64,000 bases of DNA from Dactylorhiza incarnata (lineage: Eukaryota > Streptophyta > Magnoliopsida > Asparagales > Orchidaceae). The first letter of the stretch is position 1; every line of letters starts with the position of its first letter. The position numbers and the translations under genes are program-made. The stretch lies in NCBI GenBank assembly GCA_033032865.1, contig JAWHQI010000051.1, positions 12,170,001 to 12,234,000 on the forward strand, given 5' to 3'. The notes under the pieces were generated by a model. That model worked only from the letters and a program-made list of their open reading frames with translations. It did not search any database and was not told the DNA's origin. This document shows positions 1 to 11,365 of the stretch, in pieces.

Positions 1-30
1 CCCCCGCTAAGGGCGCCTACAGATCCAACA
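1..30 (+). repeat. 3' end of the 5' LTR of E1
   Basis: The last 20 bases are identical to 5932-5951 at the end of the 3' LTR, and the segment ends in CA directly before the primer site. Confidence 0.85.
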
Positions 31-32
31 AT

Positions 33-44
33 TGGTATCAGAGC
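33..44 (+). other. E1 primer-binding site (tRNA-iMet)
   Basis: TGGTATCAGAGC begins 2 bases after the LTR end. It is complementary to the 3' end of plant initiator tRNA-Met, the usual copia primer. Confidence 0.9.
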
Positions 45-79
45 GAGGTTATTCCAAAACGGTCTAATAACCGGAAATA

Positions 80-1450
80 ATGGCGCTTTGTAGTCATGAT
101 CTCGCGTCTACTAGTGAGAGAAATACTTATATAGAGGGAAAGTCTTGGGCACCACCTTTAATTGAAGGAAAATATTTAAAAGGTGGAAAATATTAATGGA
201 AAAATTCCTTTAGCCATTATATATTAAAATATGGAATATTACAATTAGGAAGCCACCAAATAAGTTGTGTAGGGAAGAGTGTGTCTTAAATGCTAAATCA
301 ATGAATTGCCTATTTTGTGCACTTAATCACAATATTTCCAAACTCATTAATACTTTTCCTACTGCATATGAGATGTGGAATTTTCTTGAAATAACTTATG
401 TTTCTCCATCTACAGGTATGGAACAAATGCAAGAATTGGAGAACATACAAGCTTACACAGATGTTCAAGAAAGATCCTCTCATGATGGATCAATAGAGTG
501 CACATCAAGTGGAAGAGAAGAAGAAATTTTATCTTTGGAAGAGGAGTGCCAAAAAGATGAAGATAACAATGAAACTCTATGCTCAAATCTCACCGCATCC
601 AAAAGCACTATAAGGAAATCAAATTCCCTTATTGTTTGTAATTTTATTTCCACTTTACAATTGCTACAAATTACTAAATGTAAAATTAAGAAATTGAAAA
701 TTGCTAATGAGAAATTACATTTACAAAATAAAAGGTTAAAAGCTAATGTTAATGTAAAACCTAGTTGTAATGTGGCTTCTCCATCTTGCTCTCTAATTGA
801 AATTTCAAAGCCTTGTTTTGATTGTAATAATATTAAAGAAATTCAAGGATTTTGAAAAAGAACTTTTACTTTCAAAAGAGTATAATGAAAAATTGGTAAA
901 TGAAAATAATATTTTATCTAATAAACTAGAATCATTAAAACTATTAGTGCAAAAACTTGCAAGTAATAAAAAATCTTTTATTTCTAGTTTATCATCAAAC
1001 ATGTGTAAAAATTCTACTAGTACTTTAAAATATATTAAACATGCACCTAGTAGAATGTTTAATCATATAAACATAATGAATTCTAACCCTCATTATGTAT
1101 CACCCAAATTAACTTCAAATATGCAAAAACATTCCTATGATTTTTTTTTCAAAAGTCATTATTTTAAGCCTAAATTTATTAAATATGGAACTTTGATGCA
1201 TAATTATAACACTAAACCTAAGTGTGAGTGGAGACCCAAAATTAAAGATGAAACATTAACTCCACTTGAAAGGGTTCATTCATACTCATCTCCCCAAAGT
1301 CATTTCGTTATATGTGGGTACCCAAAGGAACCTCCACACTTGGTCCCCTTTGGATACCTAAATCTATTATTCATTAGGTATCAACAAATGCATGAAGTAG
1401 AATCTTTTCAAAATGAAATATACAAATTTCTACTTCATGATATGCTTTAA
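80..1450 (+). pseudogene. Degenerate copia gag of E1
   Basis: Remains of a UBN2-type copia Gag. An ATG at 80 opens a short frame that stops near 194. The capsid-like segment reappears at about 265-450, with NAKSMNCLFCAL and AYEMWNFLEIT, matching the gag of elements A and B in this window (NAKAMNALFCAL, AYEIWNLLEIT). A lysine- and glutamate-rich coiled coil follows, broken by a frameshift near 840-855 where the reading frame moves to the one open until 1450. A WVPK motif typical of the gag C-terminus in this family is readable around 1315-1330 in a third frame. No zinc knuckle is visible. It is at least three frames away from coding. Confidence 0.75.
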
Positions 1451-4400
1451 TGTATTTTTGTTTTTCTTTTTGTATTTTTTTAATCTATCAAGTAATGGTC
1501 ATCTTATATATTATTGCATATATGATTTTATCTCTTAAATCTTAATAAGTCTATAAATCAAATGGATCTAAATTCAAAGTCATATTTTATTTTGACCTAT
1601 CTATCTTTCTTATATTCATTGCCTATAAATATCTTATATTATCCATATAAATCAAATTCTAAATTTCTTATGAGATATTTATCTAAATTAATAAAATCAG
1701 GAATTTCACTTTTTCTCTTTCAAAAAATTGAGTCTATAAATTTTAAATATTTAGTATGACTTAAATATATTGAGAAAGTGATATTTAGGATGTCACACAT
1801 TCAGATCTCCTAGTACCGGTGTGAACCATGCATAGGGTAGACCTCGGGAAGTCTAAGATCCACTCTAAATGGCTAAGTCCAACTAAAGTATAGCAAAGAT
1901 CAAATTAATTATAGACTCATGCAATAATCGAAAAAGAAAACTATCATTATTTTGTAGAAATATATATATATATTCATAATTCGTGATTAAAAAAATCATA
2001 AAAGAATGAATGTATTATCATACTAACATTGTATCTTAATGAATATTATTAGTTGTCGTGCTAATCTCATGCAATGTTCGTTATCATATGTTTAATATAA
2101 AAATAGAAAGTTTGGAAAATAGAATTGATGATATCTATAAGGTTTTATATTATCATTTTAAAATTCAAACAAACTCATTGTTTATTAATCATTCTTAAAC
2201 TTAGAACTATTTGTATGTCCATGATCATATACCAATATTGTATGTCTCACAATAGCAGGGGCATAGGATTGGATGCATTAGAGATTTAACCTCTAAGTCA
2301 TGTCTTGTCCTTAACCGGGGAGGGTTGTAGTGGGGCCTTGCGAGGGACTCGGGGGAAAGAGTGTTAGGTTGAGAGTTCTCTAGTGTATGCATATGGGAGT
2401 AACACCCCAACCTACGGCATGTGTGCAGCTCCTCATGCCCAGGCGTCACTTAGTATGGGACTAGAGTGTAGACATATAGTCTTGGTATTTTTATCTAGAG
2501 CATACTTATTTTTATTCTTTGTATGAAAATTATTTCATACTATAATCATTTAATTCATGCCTATTTAGCTTATTCAAACATGATATCTTGTGTTTACAGT
2601 GTTTATCTTTTTCAGGTTACATTATTTTGATAAACACAAGCTTTAGAAAAATCAAAATGAAGATTTAAGAAAATTTATCTCATGCAATGTTTAGTCATAA
2701 AAGAAAACGCTAACGTCTCATGCAATTTGTACTATCTAGACATCTTCAAAAATTCTGAAATTTTTGCATGAAACTAATCTTTGTACACTTCATCAAAATC
2801 CAAAAACAAAATTTTTAAAATCTTAATATTTTGCTCACTGGAGCCCGCACTAGCACTAGCGCCGATGTTAGCTCGAGTGTCCAATTTTTTTGTTTTTAAA
2901 ATTTTGAAAAATCACTAAAAATCTATTCTTTTATATGTACTACTTATTTTGCATCTCTGCCTTTAATTGATTTTTGAAAAATTAAAATACAAAATTGCAA
3001 AAGCCAAAATTTCAAAAATATATGTTTTCACTTCTTTCCTTGTTTATTTGTTTGATTTCTATTTTTATATGCAAAAATCAAATACAAAATTTTAAAACAA
3101 AAAATTGTTGGGACTTTATTGTTATTATCAAGCATGGTTTAATATTCTATCATTTAGACCTTCTACAATGTTGCAATTCATCTTTTCAAACTACTTTGAA
3201 CATTATTTTTATCATGCTTTGATATGTCTACTCACATGTGCATCAATTGTAATGAAAAGGTTGTGTTGAACCATTCTTAGCATGCCTCTAAGTATAAGTA
3301 AATGTTTATGGTTGATAATGATATTTATTCACTCACTTATTTTGGCAAAGTCTACATGTGCTTATAATCTAAGAATACGTGCTTGTGTTTTGTAATCGTA
3401 CAATGAATTAAATTTGCTCAAGTATCTTACCTACACTACATTTATTTGCACTATTAAAAATTAAGAAAAGCGGTTGTGCTTTCAAAATTTCATTGGTTTG
3501 CAAAATAAGTGTATTCATAGAAGTTTGTACAAAACAAAAAATCATGAAATAAATTAACAAAGATAACTCCACCAAGCACTACTTGAACCTCCTGATAAGT
3601 CTTAATGAGCATTGTGAGGTTGAGCACCTTGCAAAGAATAGTAAAGTGTCTTGTGCAAACCATAAGTTGTTTCTTTACACCACTAATTCTTAACTACACC
3701 GGATCAAAAGAAAAATCAATATTGAAAAATAAAGTGTGTGATCCCCCAAGCACTACTTTGCACCTTGATAAGTCTTAATGTGCATTGTGTGTGCAAAGCA
3801 CCTTGGTAGTTGTACAGTTTTTTCTATGTGCATTGAGGTGTGTGGAAGTCAAATTGTTTGTGTTTTATTGTGCACTTCACTCAATATATGTCTTGTATTT
3901 TTTGATTAAATCATTTGTTTACTCTATTCAAAATACACTTATGTGCACATCATTATCTTCCATAACACTTCTTCTCATGAGTGTTGGATCTTAATGCTAA
4001 TTCTATACTCTCTTTATATATAAAATGCACTAGATAACCTAGCATGCGCCCTACAATGTTTAGTATGTCTTGAATTTGTGAATTCAAATAACATTGTATT
4101 AGTCTCTTTTTGATATCTTTTTTTCATTCTTTGTTACTTTATGGTAATATTTAAATATTTTACAAGAAAAATGATTTACAAAAGCATCTTTCCTCTATGG
4201 AATTTAACTTATATTTCTTCTTATGAATAGTCATGATTACAAAAAGATGTTTCTTGTATTTCTATAAGTCTTCTGCATCATTACCATATAAAGTTTTACC
4301 TTGCGCTTTCATGCTTATTTAAAGTCTTTTCTTCTGTGTGTATAATCACTTGAATCTTAAAATTCCTTTCCTTCAACAAGTGGTAGACTTGCTTGGTAAA

Positions 4401-4842
4401 ATCTATATTGGTTGTTCTAACGCGCATATCATTTTATGCTAAAAACTCTGATTTATGAAAAAAATTATGCTAAAAACTCCTTATTTCATTTCCTCTAAAA
4501 GCTCGATCATGCTTTATCATTTACTCAAAAAATCCTCTTTTATGTTTATTGCTTCCTTAGCCCACCTTTACTAATAACAAAAGGGGGAGAACTAACATGA
4601 TAAATAAAAACCCCTATCAAATGGGAAAAAATTAACATTATTAAGTCTTAAGTAGATAGCTTACATATAAGTGGAGCATTCAGATAGGGGGAGCATGTAT
4701 TTAGGGGGGGTAATTCTAAATACTACAACAACAATTATGCTAAGTCGTCACTCTCACACACAAACAAGTAGGTTTCGTCATGCTTATATATTAATGCTCT
4801 AATTTATCATTAATGGATTTGTTATTATCAAACGGGGAAATT
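1451..4842 (+). other. AT-rich non-coding 3' half of E1
   Basis: No ORF here has protein-like composition. Three features stand out. A segment around 3565-3665 matches, in reverse complement, 23370-23460 of element A at roughly 90% by eye, and part of it is repeated at about 3735-3805. Purine tracts of the form AGGGGGAG occur at about 4582-4590 and 4685-4692, before the true PPT at about 4830-4842. Near 2840-2875 there are words of the CTAGCGC type that also fill the LTR promoter. This is therefore a conserved cis-acting region rather than random filler. Confidence 0.6.
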
Positions 4843-5951
4843 TATTGGAACATGGTCTTCCGCATCTCCTAGGTTTGAGAATAACAAATCCTATGTGTAT
4901 TTGATCTTGTTTGTTTAAGTGTGCAGGAAACAAATCCATATGACTCAAGGATAACAAAAGAAGGTAGCCCCCAAGTTTGAAGCCAGAATTTCAACATGTC
5001 CACTAGCGCTGATGGTATCACCTAGCGCGTGCGCTAGCTCTGACTAGGCAAGTTCAGGCAGCAAGTATAGAAGGCGATAGTGTCAGACGGTAGCAGATTG
5101 CGCAAGCGATAGCATGGAGCACAAGAGGATGTTTGGAAAGGTTTCCTTGGAATGAAGTTACACACGTGGAGAAGGTTTCCTAATCCGGGATAACGCCGAT
5201 GGTAGCGCTAGCGCATGCGCTAGCTCTAAGGCAATAAAAAGGACCTCTTGGCTCTGTATTTTTCATGCTCTCACACCCCAAAATTCCAGAGCTTCGTACC
5301 ACATCATATAGAGGAAGGTTTAGAGAGATACACCCACAAATCCATGAAGGCTTAAGGAGATCCGTGGAGAAGATTTCAACATGCCACATCATCACGACGA
5401 AAGACCGCATCGACTACGATCATACTCTGCGGGTCTTCATCTACTTCTTTAAGAGATCCTCATAGGGAGCTTTTTTATTATTTTTGTTTAATTTCTTTAC
5501 TCTTTCGCACTCACGTAGTAAATTCGTCTCGTGTTGGTGACTAGGTCTGGGTAGGACTTAGGGCAGAAATTCACCTTGTGTTGGCAACTAGGTCTAGGGT
5601 GTAGATCTCGGGGGTGCTCGAGGCCATATCCGGGGAAGGATTGGCTAGCGCGGCTTAAGGCCGTATCCAGGGAGGATAGGCTAAAGACACCGGTTCGTGG
5701 GGATACGAGTCGAGATAGAAAACGAAAAAGACTTTTAACTATTCGTCTTCGATTTCTAGCGTCATAAGGAATCAAATTTTGTAATCCTGCATTTCATATT
5801 AGTAAAATCATGTCTCTATTTTATTTCACTTAATTTGTTTGATTTCTCTCTATTTTGATCGCTTTGCTTTTCAAGTATTTCAAAATATAATAAAAGTTTT
5901 ATTACTCTAATTCACCCCCGCCCCCCTCTAAGGGCGCCTACAGATCCAACA
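4843..5951 (+). repeat. 3' LTR of E1 (1109 bp)
   Basis: Starts at TATTGGAACATGG, a decayed version of the TGTTGGAGCATG start seen in elements A and B, directly after the purine tract at 4831-4842. It ends in TCCAACA. Dyad words built on GCGCTAGC/GCTAGCGC lie at 5003-5040 and 5184-5226, just upstream of a TATA-like AATAAAAAGG at 5232. The C-rich stretch and gggcgcctac near the end are typical of this LTR family. Confidence 0.8.
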
Positions 5952-6994
5952 GAATACAGTCAGAAAAGGAAGCTTTTTCTGGTGTTCAATTAAGGGCTTT
6001 TTTGAAGAACCACATGACTAATGGCAGTTCTCCAACGACTTGTTTATTGCAAAGAATGGAATGGAGCATTCCAGGACACATCAAAAACACTCTTGGAATG
6101 TATTCAAATCTGATGGATGGGTCGGGATCAAAAGAAGAAAGGAAAATTATGTGTCCAAAATGAATTCCATTTTAGGACAGCCTAAAATAAGAAAGTATTT
6201 CAAATTCCAATCATACAGAATAAGTATGCTGAAGGGGAGAAGAAAAGCAAGGCATTCATTACATTATTCTCACCTGTCGAATAGGCTCTTCTTCTTACTT
6301 CCAAAACCCTAAGATAGAAAACAAGTGCTCTGAACAGAAAAGGAAATAGCTTCTTCTTCTTCTTCACCTTACAACAGTAAGTTTTCAGGAAGTGCTTATA
6401 GAAAAAGGATCCAGTCAAATAACCCTTGCAACCATCACAATCATAAGCAAGGTTTCATCATAAACAGATACAGTGAAAATCAGAAGCTGGAGAATTGCTT
6501 CTAAAGGATTCTAAAAAACAAAATTCTATTCTTCTTCTTCTTCCTTTCTTCTCACTTTTCCTTCAACTGTAAAAGAATTTTATTAATCCATCTTCCAAAG
6601 TATTCAGTTGTTCTAAGAGTCTCCTTATCAAAAGACTCGGTAGTTCTGAGAGTCTCCTTATCAAAAGATTCAGTGGTTCTTAGAGTCTCCTTGTCAAAAG
6701 ACTCAGGCACAGGTTGTGCAATCCTACTAGGGAGATAGAAGAGAGGACTACCCATATTTTGGGGCACCTCTATAAAAATTCCTATGTCTTCTGTGTGTGC
6801 TTTTCTATGCTGTCCATATTTCTATTTTCTGTGTTTATATTTCCAGCAATCTGCATTTACTTTATTCTGTCTTTGGATTGCTGATTGCATAATACCTAGT
6901 GTTTGTATTGTGTGTGCATAAATATAATAGAAACTATTTTAAAACTCTATTCACCCCCTCTAGAGAATACTCAGAGCCGCACTGCGCACTTTCA
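5952..6994 (+). repeat. Host fragment plus LTR of a second + strand copia
   Basis: The right part is an LTR 3' end: a TATA-like CTATAAAAA near 6769, the family hallmark ctattcaccccctctagag at 6949-6967, and a CA end at 6994, followed by a primer site. The LTR start could not be located. The first ~150 bases (from 5952) translate with few stops in one frame (reading ...KNHMTNGSSPTT...) and may be an older element that E1 entered. I cannot assign a function. Confidence 0.5.
6611..6709 (+). repeat. Three tandem 33-bp units in the LTR
   Basis: Three direct repeats start at 6611, 6644 and 6677 (ttctaagagtctccttatca and close variants). They lie about 60-160 bp upstream of the LTR TATA box, the usual place for retrotransposon enhancer repeats. 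The unit length is a multiple of three, so the minus strand reads an 11-residue repeat, which is probably meaningless. Confidence 0.8.
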
Positions 6995-6995
6995 A

Positions 6996-7008
6996 TTGTT
7001 ATCAGAGG
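6996..7008 (+). other. Mutated tRNA-iMet primer site
   Basis: TTGTTATCAGAGG follows the LTR end by one base and differs from the canonical TTGGTATCAGAGC at two positions. Confidence 0.7.
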
Positions 7009-7105
7009 GAGGTTGATCATTAAAAGGCTAACACCTTGATCAAAAGATCTCCTCACTCTCATTTCATTATTTTAAATTAAACAAAACTATTTTTTAAAAG
7101 GAAAA

Positions 7106-7905
7106 TGAGTTCTAAGGATTATGCATAAACAAGACCACAAGTGTGTAACCAAAATAAGTTTACACTCTAGTCGGCCAGAATAAAGCGTTATATGAACTCT
7201 ATTGATGAGGACATTTTTAATGTCATTATTATAGGTCCCGCAGTCCCAGTGAGGAAAGATGCTAGTAGGACTATAACACAAACTGTAGTCCCCCGAGCAG
7301 AGTGGACTGATGCTGAGAAAATGTGAAGGAAAGGAGTGCCAAAGCCATGAATATTCTGGTGTCAACCATGTATGATGACATATTCCAAAAAGTTGCTGAT
7401 TGCAACTCTGCCAAGGAAATCTGAGAATCTCTTTCCAAATTAGTCGAGGGAAGTTCTGATGAAAGAAAGGACAAGAAGTCCCTTCTTATATCTAAATATG
7501 AGAACTTTAAGAAGAAGGCTGAAGAAAGCATAGCTGAAATGTATGACACGTTCATCCTTATCATAAATGAGCTGAGAGGGCTTGATAAAGAAATTTCTCT
7601 GACAGAAATTAATGACAAGCTTCTCATGTACTTCCCAAGAATATAGGACTCAAGAATCTGGGATATCAGAGATTCTAGATGCCTCGGAGAAATATCAACA
7701 GAAGATCTGTTAGGGAAGCTCAAGTCTTATGAGCTCCTACTAAAAAGCAGGGTTGTGTCTGAGGCCCAGGAGAGAATCTCAACTCCTAAAGAAATGACAC
7801 TTGCACTAAAGACTATTGAAGCAGAGCCCTCCACCTCTGAAGAAGAGATGTTCAATCTCTTGGCTAAAGGATTCAAGAGATGGGTCAGGACTGAAAGGAG
7901 TTTAG
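7106..7905 (+). pseudogene. Copia gag (UBN2) pseudogene
   Basis: ATG at 7106 opens into early stops. From about 7195 the frame reads as a UBN2-type Gag: MNSIDEDIFNVI, then an alanine/methionine segment (AKAMNILVSTMYDD-like, frame-broken near 7325-7345), then an SLSKLVEGSSDERKDKK-like stretch, and a well-kept C-terminal part ending around 7890 with EEEMFNLLAKGFKRWVR. The zinc knuckle and everything downstream are missing because minus-strand relic C begins near 7911. The family is related to the gag left in C (MNGIDEDIYNSM) and differs from A and B. Confidence 0.75.
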
Positions 7906-7910
7906 TTCTT

Positions 7911-9674
7911 AATATATTAAAGGTCTTGATTAAGTTTTACTTCAAAGTAAGTGATATAAAAATATATAAGTGTTTGCTGAGTAATAAAATCAAAGAGTAA
8001 GAGTGCATAAAAATCACAGCACACAAATAAGAAATAAAACAAAAACAAAGCACATCCAGATGACACAAGAATATATAGTAGTTCCCCTCAACTGGGTACA
8101 TCTACTCTTCTACCACACTTGGTTGGAATCCACTAGGAGGTTGTTGATAAGGTGCCCTCACACTAAGGGGTTTTTAATAAGGTGTCACACACCAATGGAG
8201 GTTTGATCAGGTGCCCAAATCACCTATAAGCTTTTGATAAGGTGCTTATAAACCAAGATGCAGGTTTTTGCTAAGGTGGCCTGTCACCGGGAGTTAACTT
8301 TTGAAGGGAATTATAACCCTTTACAAGATGGGAGAAATAAAGAAAACAGAAAATGTTATGTTGTTCTTCTCTTTTGCTGAGAAGACACTTGAAGATCCTG
8401 ATGGGTAGTTGAGTTGGATCTTGATGATGATGTTGTTGAAGAGAGCTCCCCTGTTTGATTTAGTTTGATGACAACATGTGGATGGAGCTTCTTCTCTTGA
8501 TTCAATTACTCTATTCTTCTTCTTCTTGCAGTTTTGATTCCTGAGCAAATGATATAGATTTGGTGTCTCAGGTTGTAGATGATCTGCAAGAGAAGAGTTA
8601 GCAAAAAGAAGAAATAATATAATTTGAATCTGCTTCTTCTTTTTTCTCTGTTCTTCTTTTTCTCTTCTTCTTCTTCTCATTTTCCTGTATAGCAATTGTA
8701 ATATATTCTGTCTATATCTGTTTCTACCGCTAGCTATTCTATCATATATGCCACTAGTTGTTCTTTGATCTTCCTCTGTATATTTAATCTGGAGAGCCGT
8801 TCGGCAGATTTGAATCCTTGCCGACAGAAGAGGAAAGAAATAATATTTCTTTTATTTCCCAGATCCTCGAGCAGAACAATTTCCTTCTTTAGCTTGCTGC
8901 AACGGCTTCAACATTTATTGCTTCTGCCAACGGCTAGAACATTTAATGCTTGCACGGCTATAATGTCAGATCAGCAATATATATATAGAAATAATAAATA
9001 TTGCTTTAATAAAACTGACAGCATATATATATAATATTTTAGTCAAGCTAAATGATATAAAATAATACTGAAGATATTTCGTCGAGCTGAGGTTCAAGTT
9101 CGTCGACCTCATCATTTGATTCATCGACCTGAACATTTAATTCACTGTTCTGAACATCTGTTGAATATTCGTCGAACGCAGACTTGAGTTCGTCGAACGG
9201 AACTGTTCATCGAACGCAGAGACGAGCTGGATCGTCGACCACTGAATATTGAGCTGTTCGTCAAACGCAGACTTGAGTTCGTCGAACGCAAGATTTCATC
9301 GACTGCTGAGCTGGGGTCTGTTCGTCGACCGCTGAGATAATCTGTTCGTCGACCGCTGAACCGCTGAGACGGGATCGTCGAGCGCTGAATCGCTGAGATG
9401 GGATCGTCGAACGCTGAACCGCTGGATTTCGTCGAGCGCAGAATGAATACCATTCGTCGAGCGCAAGACGTCATTCGTCGAACGCAGATGGGCGTTTGTC
9501 GAACGCAGAGAACATATGTATTTTTATTCTTTCTTTTATTTTTCAGCCAATTAAATATATCTCTTTTCAGCCTTCTTTCTTAATGATAGTTAATCTAAGT
9601 TATACAATGTGTTATGACAAAAACTTAGACATTAAAGGTGGATCCTAACTCAAATCAAAACTAAGGTTCCAACA
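7911..9674 (-). repeat. 3' LTR of C (truncated at its outer end)
   Basis: On the minus strand it starts with TGTTGGAACC at 9674, directly after a polypurine tract. Dyad-like words around TTCGTCGA(A/C)CGC fill 9075-9500, about ten or more copies. They are followed downstream on the minus strand by an AT-rich TATA-like region at about 8980-9050 and then by a region typical of copia R/U5 (8050-8300, with repeated ataaggtg units). The last bases of the LTR are lost near 7911. Confidence 0.65.
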
Positions 9675-9748
9675 ATCTCCCCCTATTTGAGTTGGGATCC
9701 TAATCCAAATTAAGACTAGGTTCTAACAATCTCCCCCTATTTGGTTTA
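9640..9748 (-). repeat. Duplicated LTR-start/polypurine junction of C
   Basis: Two tandem copies of about 55 bp, each with the string aacaatctccccctatttg. On the minus strand this is a PPT (aaatagggggagatt) joined to the first bases of an LTR (gttggaacc / gttagaacc). The copy at 9675 adjoins the full LTR; the one centred at 9735 is an extra PPT with a 10-base LTR stub. Confidence 0.75.
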
Positions 9749-10106
9749 GGATTCCTAAGCATAAAAAGTCTTTAAAGCTTAAGGGTTGGAGATTATTTTC
9801 TTCTTTTGAAAAACATTTAAGCAATTCTGATTTCCTAGATTTTGATTTAAATAGGAATTTTAATGAAATGAATTGCTAGTTGTTATTGGATTCTATGAAT
9901 TTTAAATAAAAAAGACAATGCCTGATACCTTCTTTCTATAGAATCCCCTTAATCCGAAGAGACTCACACTTAGTGCTTTGATCATTTCTGATCTATGCAA
10001 TTTGAGTAGAATGCTCAACATGACTTTGGAGAAAATCTGTAAGAATGTGAAGTTATCTGATATTGCTTTAAAATAGAAAAATTCTAAAGAATATTATAAT
10101 TGTTGT

Positions 10107-10962
10107 TTAATTATAGAAGTTTAAAATGGGTAAAAATAAATGCCTTATAATTAGATATATTGGCCTCTTTATTTCATTGAAATATAAATTTGAAAATTTT
10201 CTTTGATTTTGCTGAACATAAGTAATTTTCTTCTTAAAAGGTTGTTCAAAATTATTTTTCAAAGAAATAGTTTTCTTTTTTGATATTTTTAAATCTATTT
10301 TAAGTTTAGTGTGTTCAGAAGTTATTTTTAACTCTTTTATTTCTTTGTCAGATTTTATTAAGTTTGTATGTATTAACTTAAAATCTAATTGGTAATTTTT
10401 AGATTTTATTAAATCTATACCTGAAGATGTGAAAACAGATTTAAAAGGATGAGAGGTAGAAATAAAGTTTGAAGTTACCTCTACTACATTAGTTTCCATT
10501 TCTGCTTTAGATTCAGCATCTGCATCTGATTTATGATATGAGCTTGAGCCATATACAGCCATCATGCAGAAAGTTCTTGCTTTTTGCTCTTCTTCTTCTT
10601 CTTCAGTTAGACTGAATGATGGTTCTGCATCAAACAAACAGTTAGTGGAAGAATTAAAGGTGGATTCATTTACCATCCTTGAGGGAGTTCCAAATGCCCC
10701 TTGCTGAAGTGTTGTCAGCCACTTTGAGAAGAATGTCTTTGGATATTGATTAAACCAATATGTTCATGGCCATGGCATCAGCACTTTTCAGCTTTTCTTG
10801 ATCATCAGATGAAGGGATTGAAGATGGAAGTCCTGTCAACATGGAATTGTAAATATCTTCATCTATGCCATTCATATATAATCTGATTCTAACTTGCCAT
10901 AAATCAAATCTATCCAAATTACATATAGGTGGATCTGAAAATGAAAAATCTGCTTGTGCCAT
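10107..10962 (-). pseudogene. Copia gag pseudogene of C
   Basis: On the minus strand an ATG at 10962 opens an N-terminal UBN2 segment (FDLWQVRIRLYMNGIDEDIYNSM, AMNILV). It hits a stop at 10750 where an internal deletion joins ILLKVADNTSARGIWNSLK-like sequence out of frame. A second open stretch (10676-10107) starts with MVNESTFNSS, has a run of glutamates and continues as a lysine-rich, coiled-coil-like tail (KSDKEIKELKITSEHTKLKI). No zinc knuckle, protease or later domain remains. Confidence 0.65.
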
Positions 10963-11044
10963 TTAGAAAAACCCTTTTTTTAAAACATTAAAACTAAGTG
11001 ATCTTTGTGATTTCAGGTGTTAGCCTGTGTGAAAAATCAACTTC

Positions 11045-11190
11045 CTCTGATACCAATTGAAAGTGTTCAATTGAGTATCAGTTGCAATAAATTGAAGTAA
11101 TCAAATCAACCATCTCTGATACCAATTGAAAGTGTTCAATTGAGTATCAGTTGCAAGAAATTGAAGTAATCAACCTATCTCTGATACCAA
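11045..11190 (-). repeat. Triplicated primer-site/LTR junction of C
   Basis: The block ctctgataccaattgaaagt occurs at 11045, 11114 and 11179 (units of 69 and 65 bp). On the minus strand each is LTR end (…cactttca), AT and TGGTATCAGAG, a full tRNA-iMet primer site. Only the outermost copy (11179-11190) abuts the actual LTR; the two inner copies carry about 10 bases of LTR end. Confidence 0.85.
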
Positions 11191-11226
11191 TTGAAAGTGG
11201 AGGTTAGATCTTAAATTAACTCTAGA

Positions 11227-11319
11227 GGGGGTGAATAGAGTTTAAAACTTTTCCCTTAGTTTTATAGCGGAATTGAAAATACTGATATAAGACTAAGGGA
11301 AAAGTTTTAAACTCTATTC

Positions 11320-11325
<6 letters not shown>
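11227..11325. repeat. Perfect 34-bp inverted repeat at an LTR end
   Basis: Arms 11227-11260 and 11292-11325 are exact reverse complements, separated by 31 bp (11261-11291). The left arm is the minus-strand LTR end of C (gggggtgaatagagttt). The right arm is the same sequence in + orientation and runs straight into a homopolymer. This is a fold-back duplication of an LTR tip rather than a terminator. Confidence 0.9.

Positions 11326-11350
<25 letters not shown>
11321..11350. repeat. Homopolymer of 30 C
   Basis: Thirty consecutive C where the normal LTR has about five (cacccccctc). On its left is the inverted repeat. On its right are tcgagagttg and, from about 11366, the pol of element B in mid-coding sequence. 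It marks a rearrangement breakpoint or an unreliable assembly join. Confidence 0.9.
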
Positions 11351-11352
<2 letters not shown>

Positions 11353-11365
11353 GAGAGTTGTTTCT

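Larger units (their letters stand above)
1..5951 (+). mobile_element. E1: non-autonomous Ty1/copia element, gag-only
   Basis: This is a copia-type LTR element whose 5' LTR is cut by the window edge. Positions 1-30 match the last bases of the 3' LTR (a shared block gggcgcctac-agatccaaca at 11-30 and 5932-5951), and a tRNA-iMet primer site follows directly. Inside are a broken gag (80-1450) and about 3.4 kb of AT-rich sequence without coding potential. I find no protease, integrase, reverse transcriptase or RNase H. Its 3' non-coding half matches the corresponding part of element A, so E1 looks like a pol-less relative of the SIRE/Opie-like copia family. Bases 5952-5956 (gaata) would be the right target duplication; the left one lies outside the window. 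Confidence 0.85.
7911..11260 (-). mobile_element. C: minus-strand copia relic, gag only, duplicated cis-sites
   Basis: Reading on the minus strand, the order is a 5' LTR fragment (11192-11260), primer-site junction (three copies, 11045-11190), broken gag (10107-10962), PPT junction (two copies, 9675-9748) and 3' LTR (about 7911-9674). There is no pol. The outer end of the 3' LTR (the tgaaagtgg part) is missing, so the left edge near 7911 is a truncation inside the LTR, and no target duplication can be given. Confidence 0.65.

Noticed and set aside
8600..8700. Glutamate/lysine/arginine-rich minus-strand frame (8321-8695)
   Set aside because: Created by a TTCTTC simple repeat inside the LTR of C; no homology pattern.
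9142..9583. Open frames on both strands over the CGTCGA repeats (arginine/serine-rich)
   Set aside because: They arise from the repeated LTR words, have no domain, and lie in U3 of relic C.
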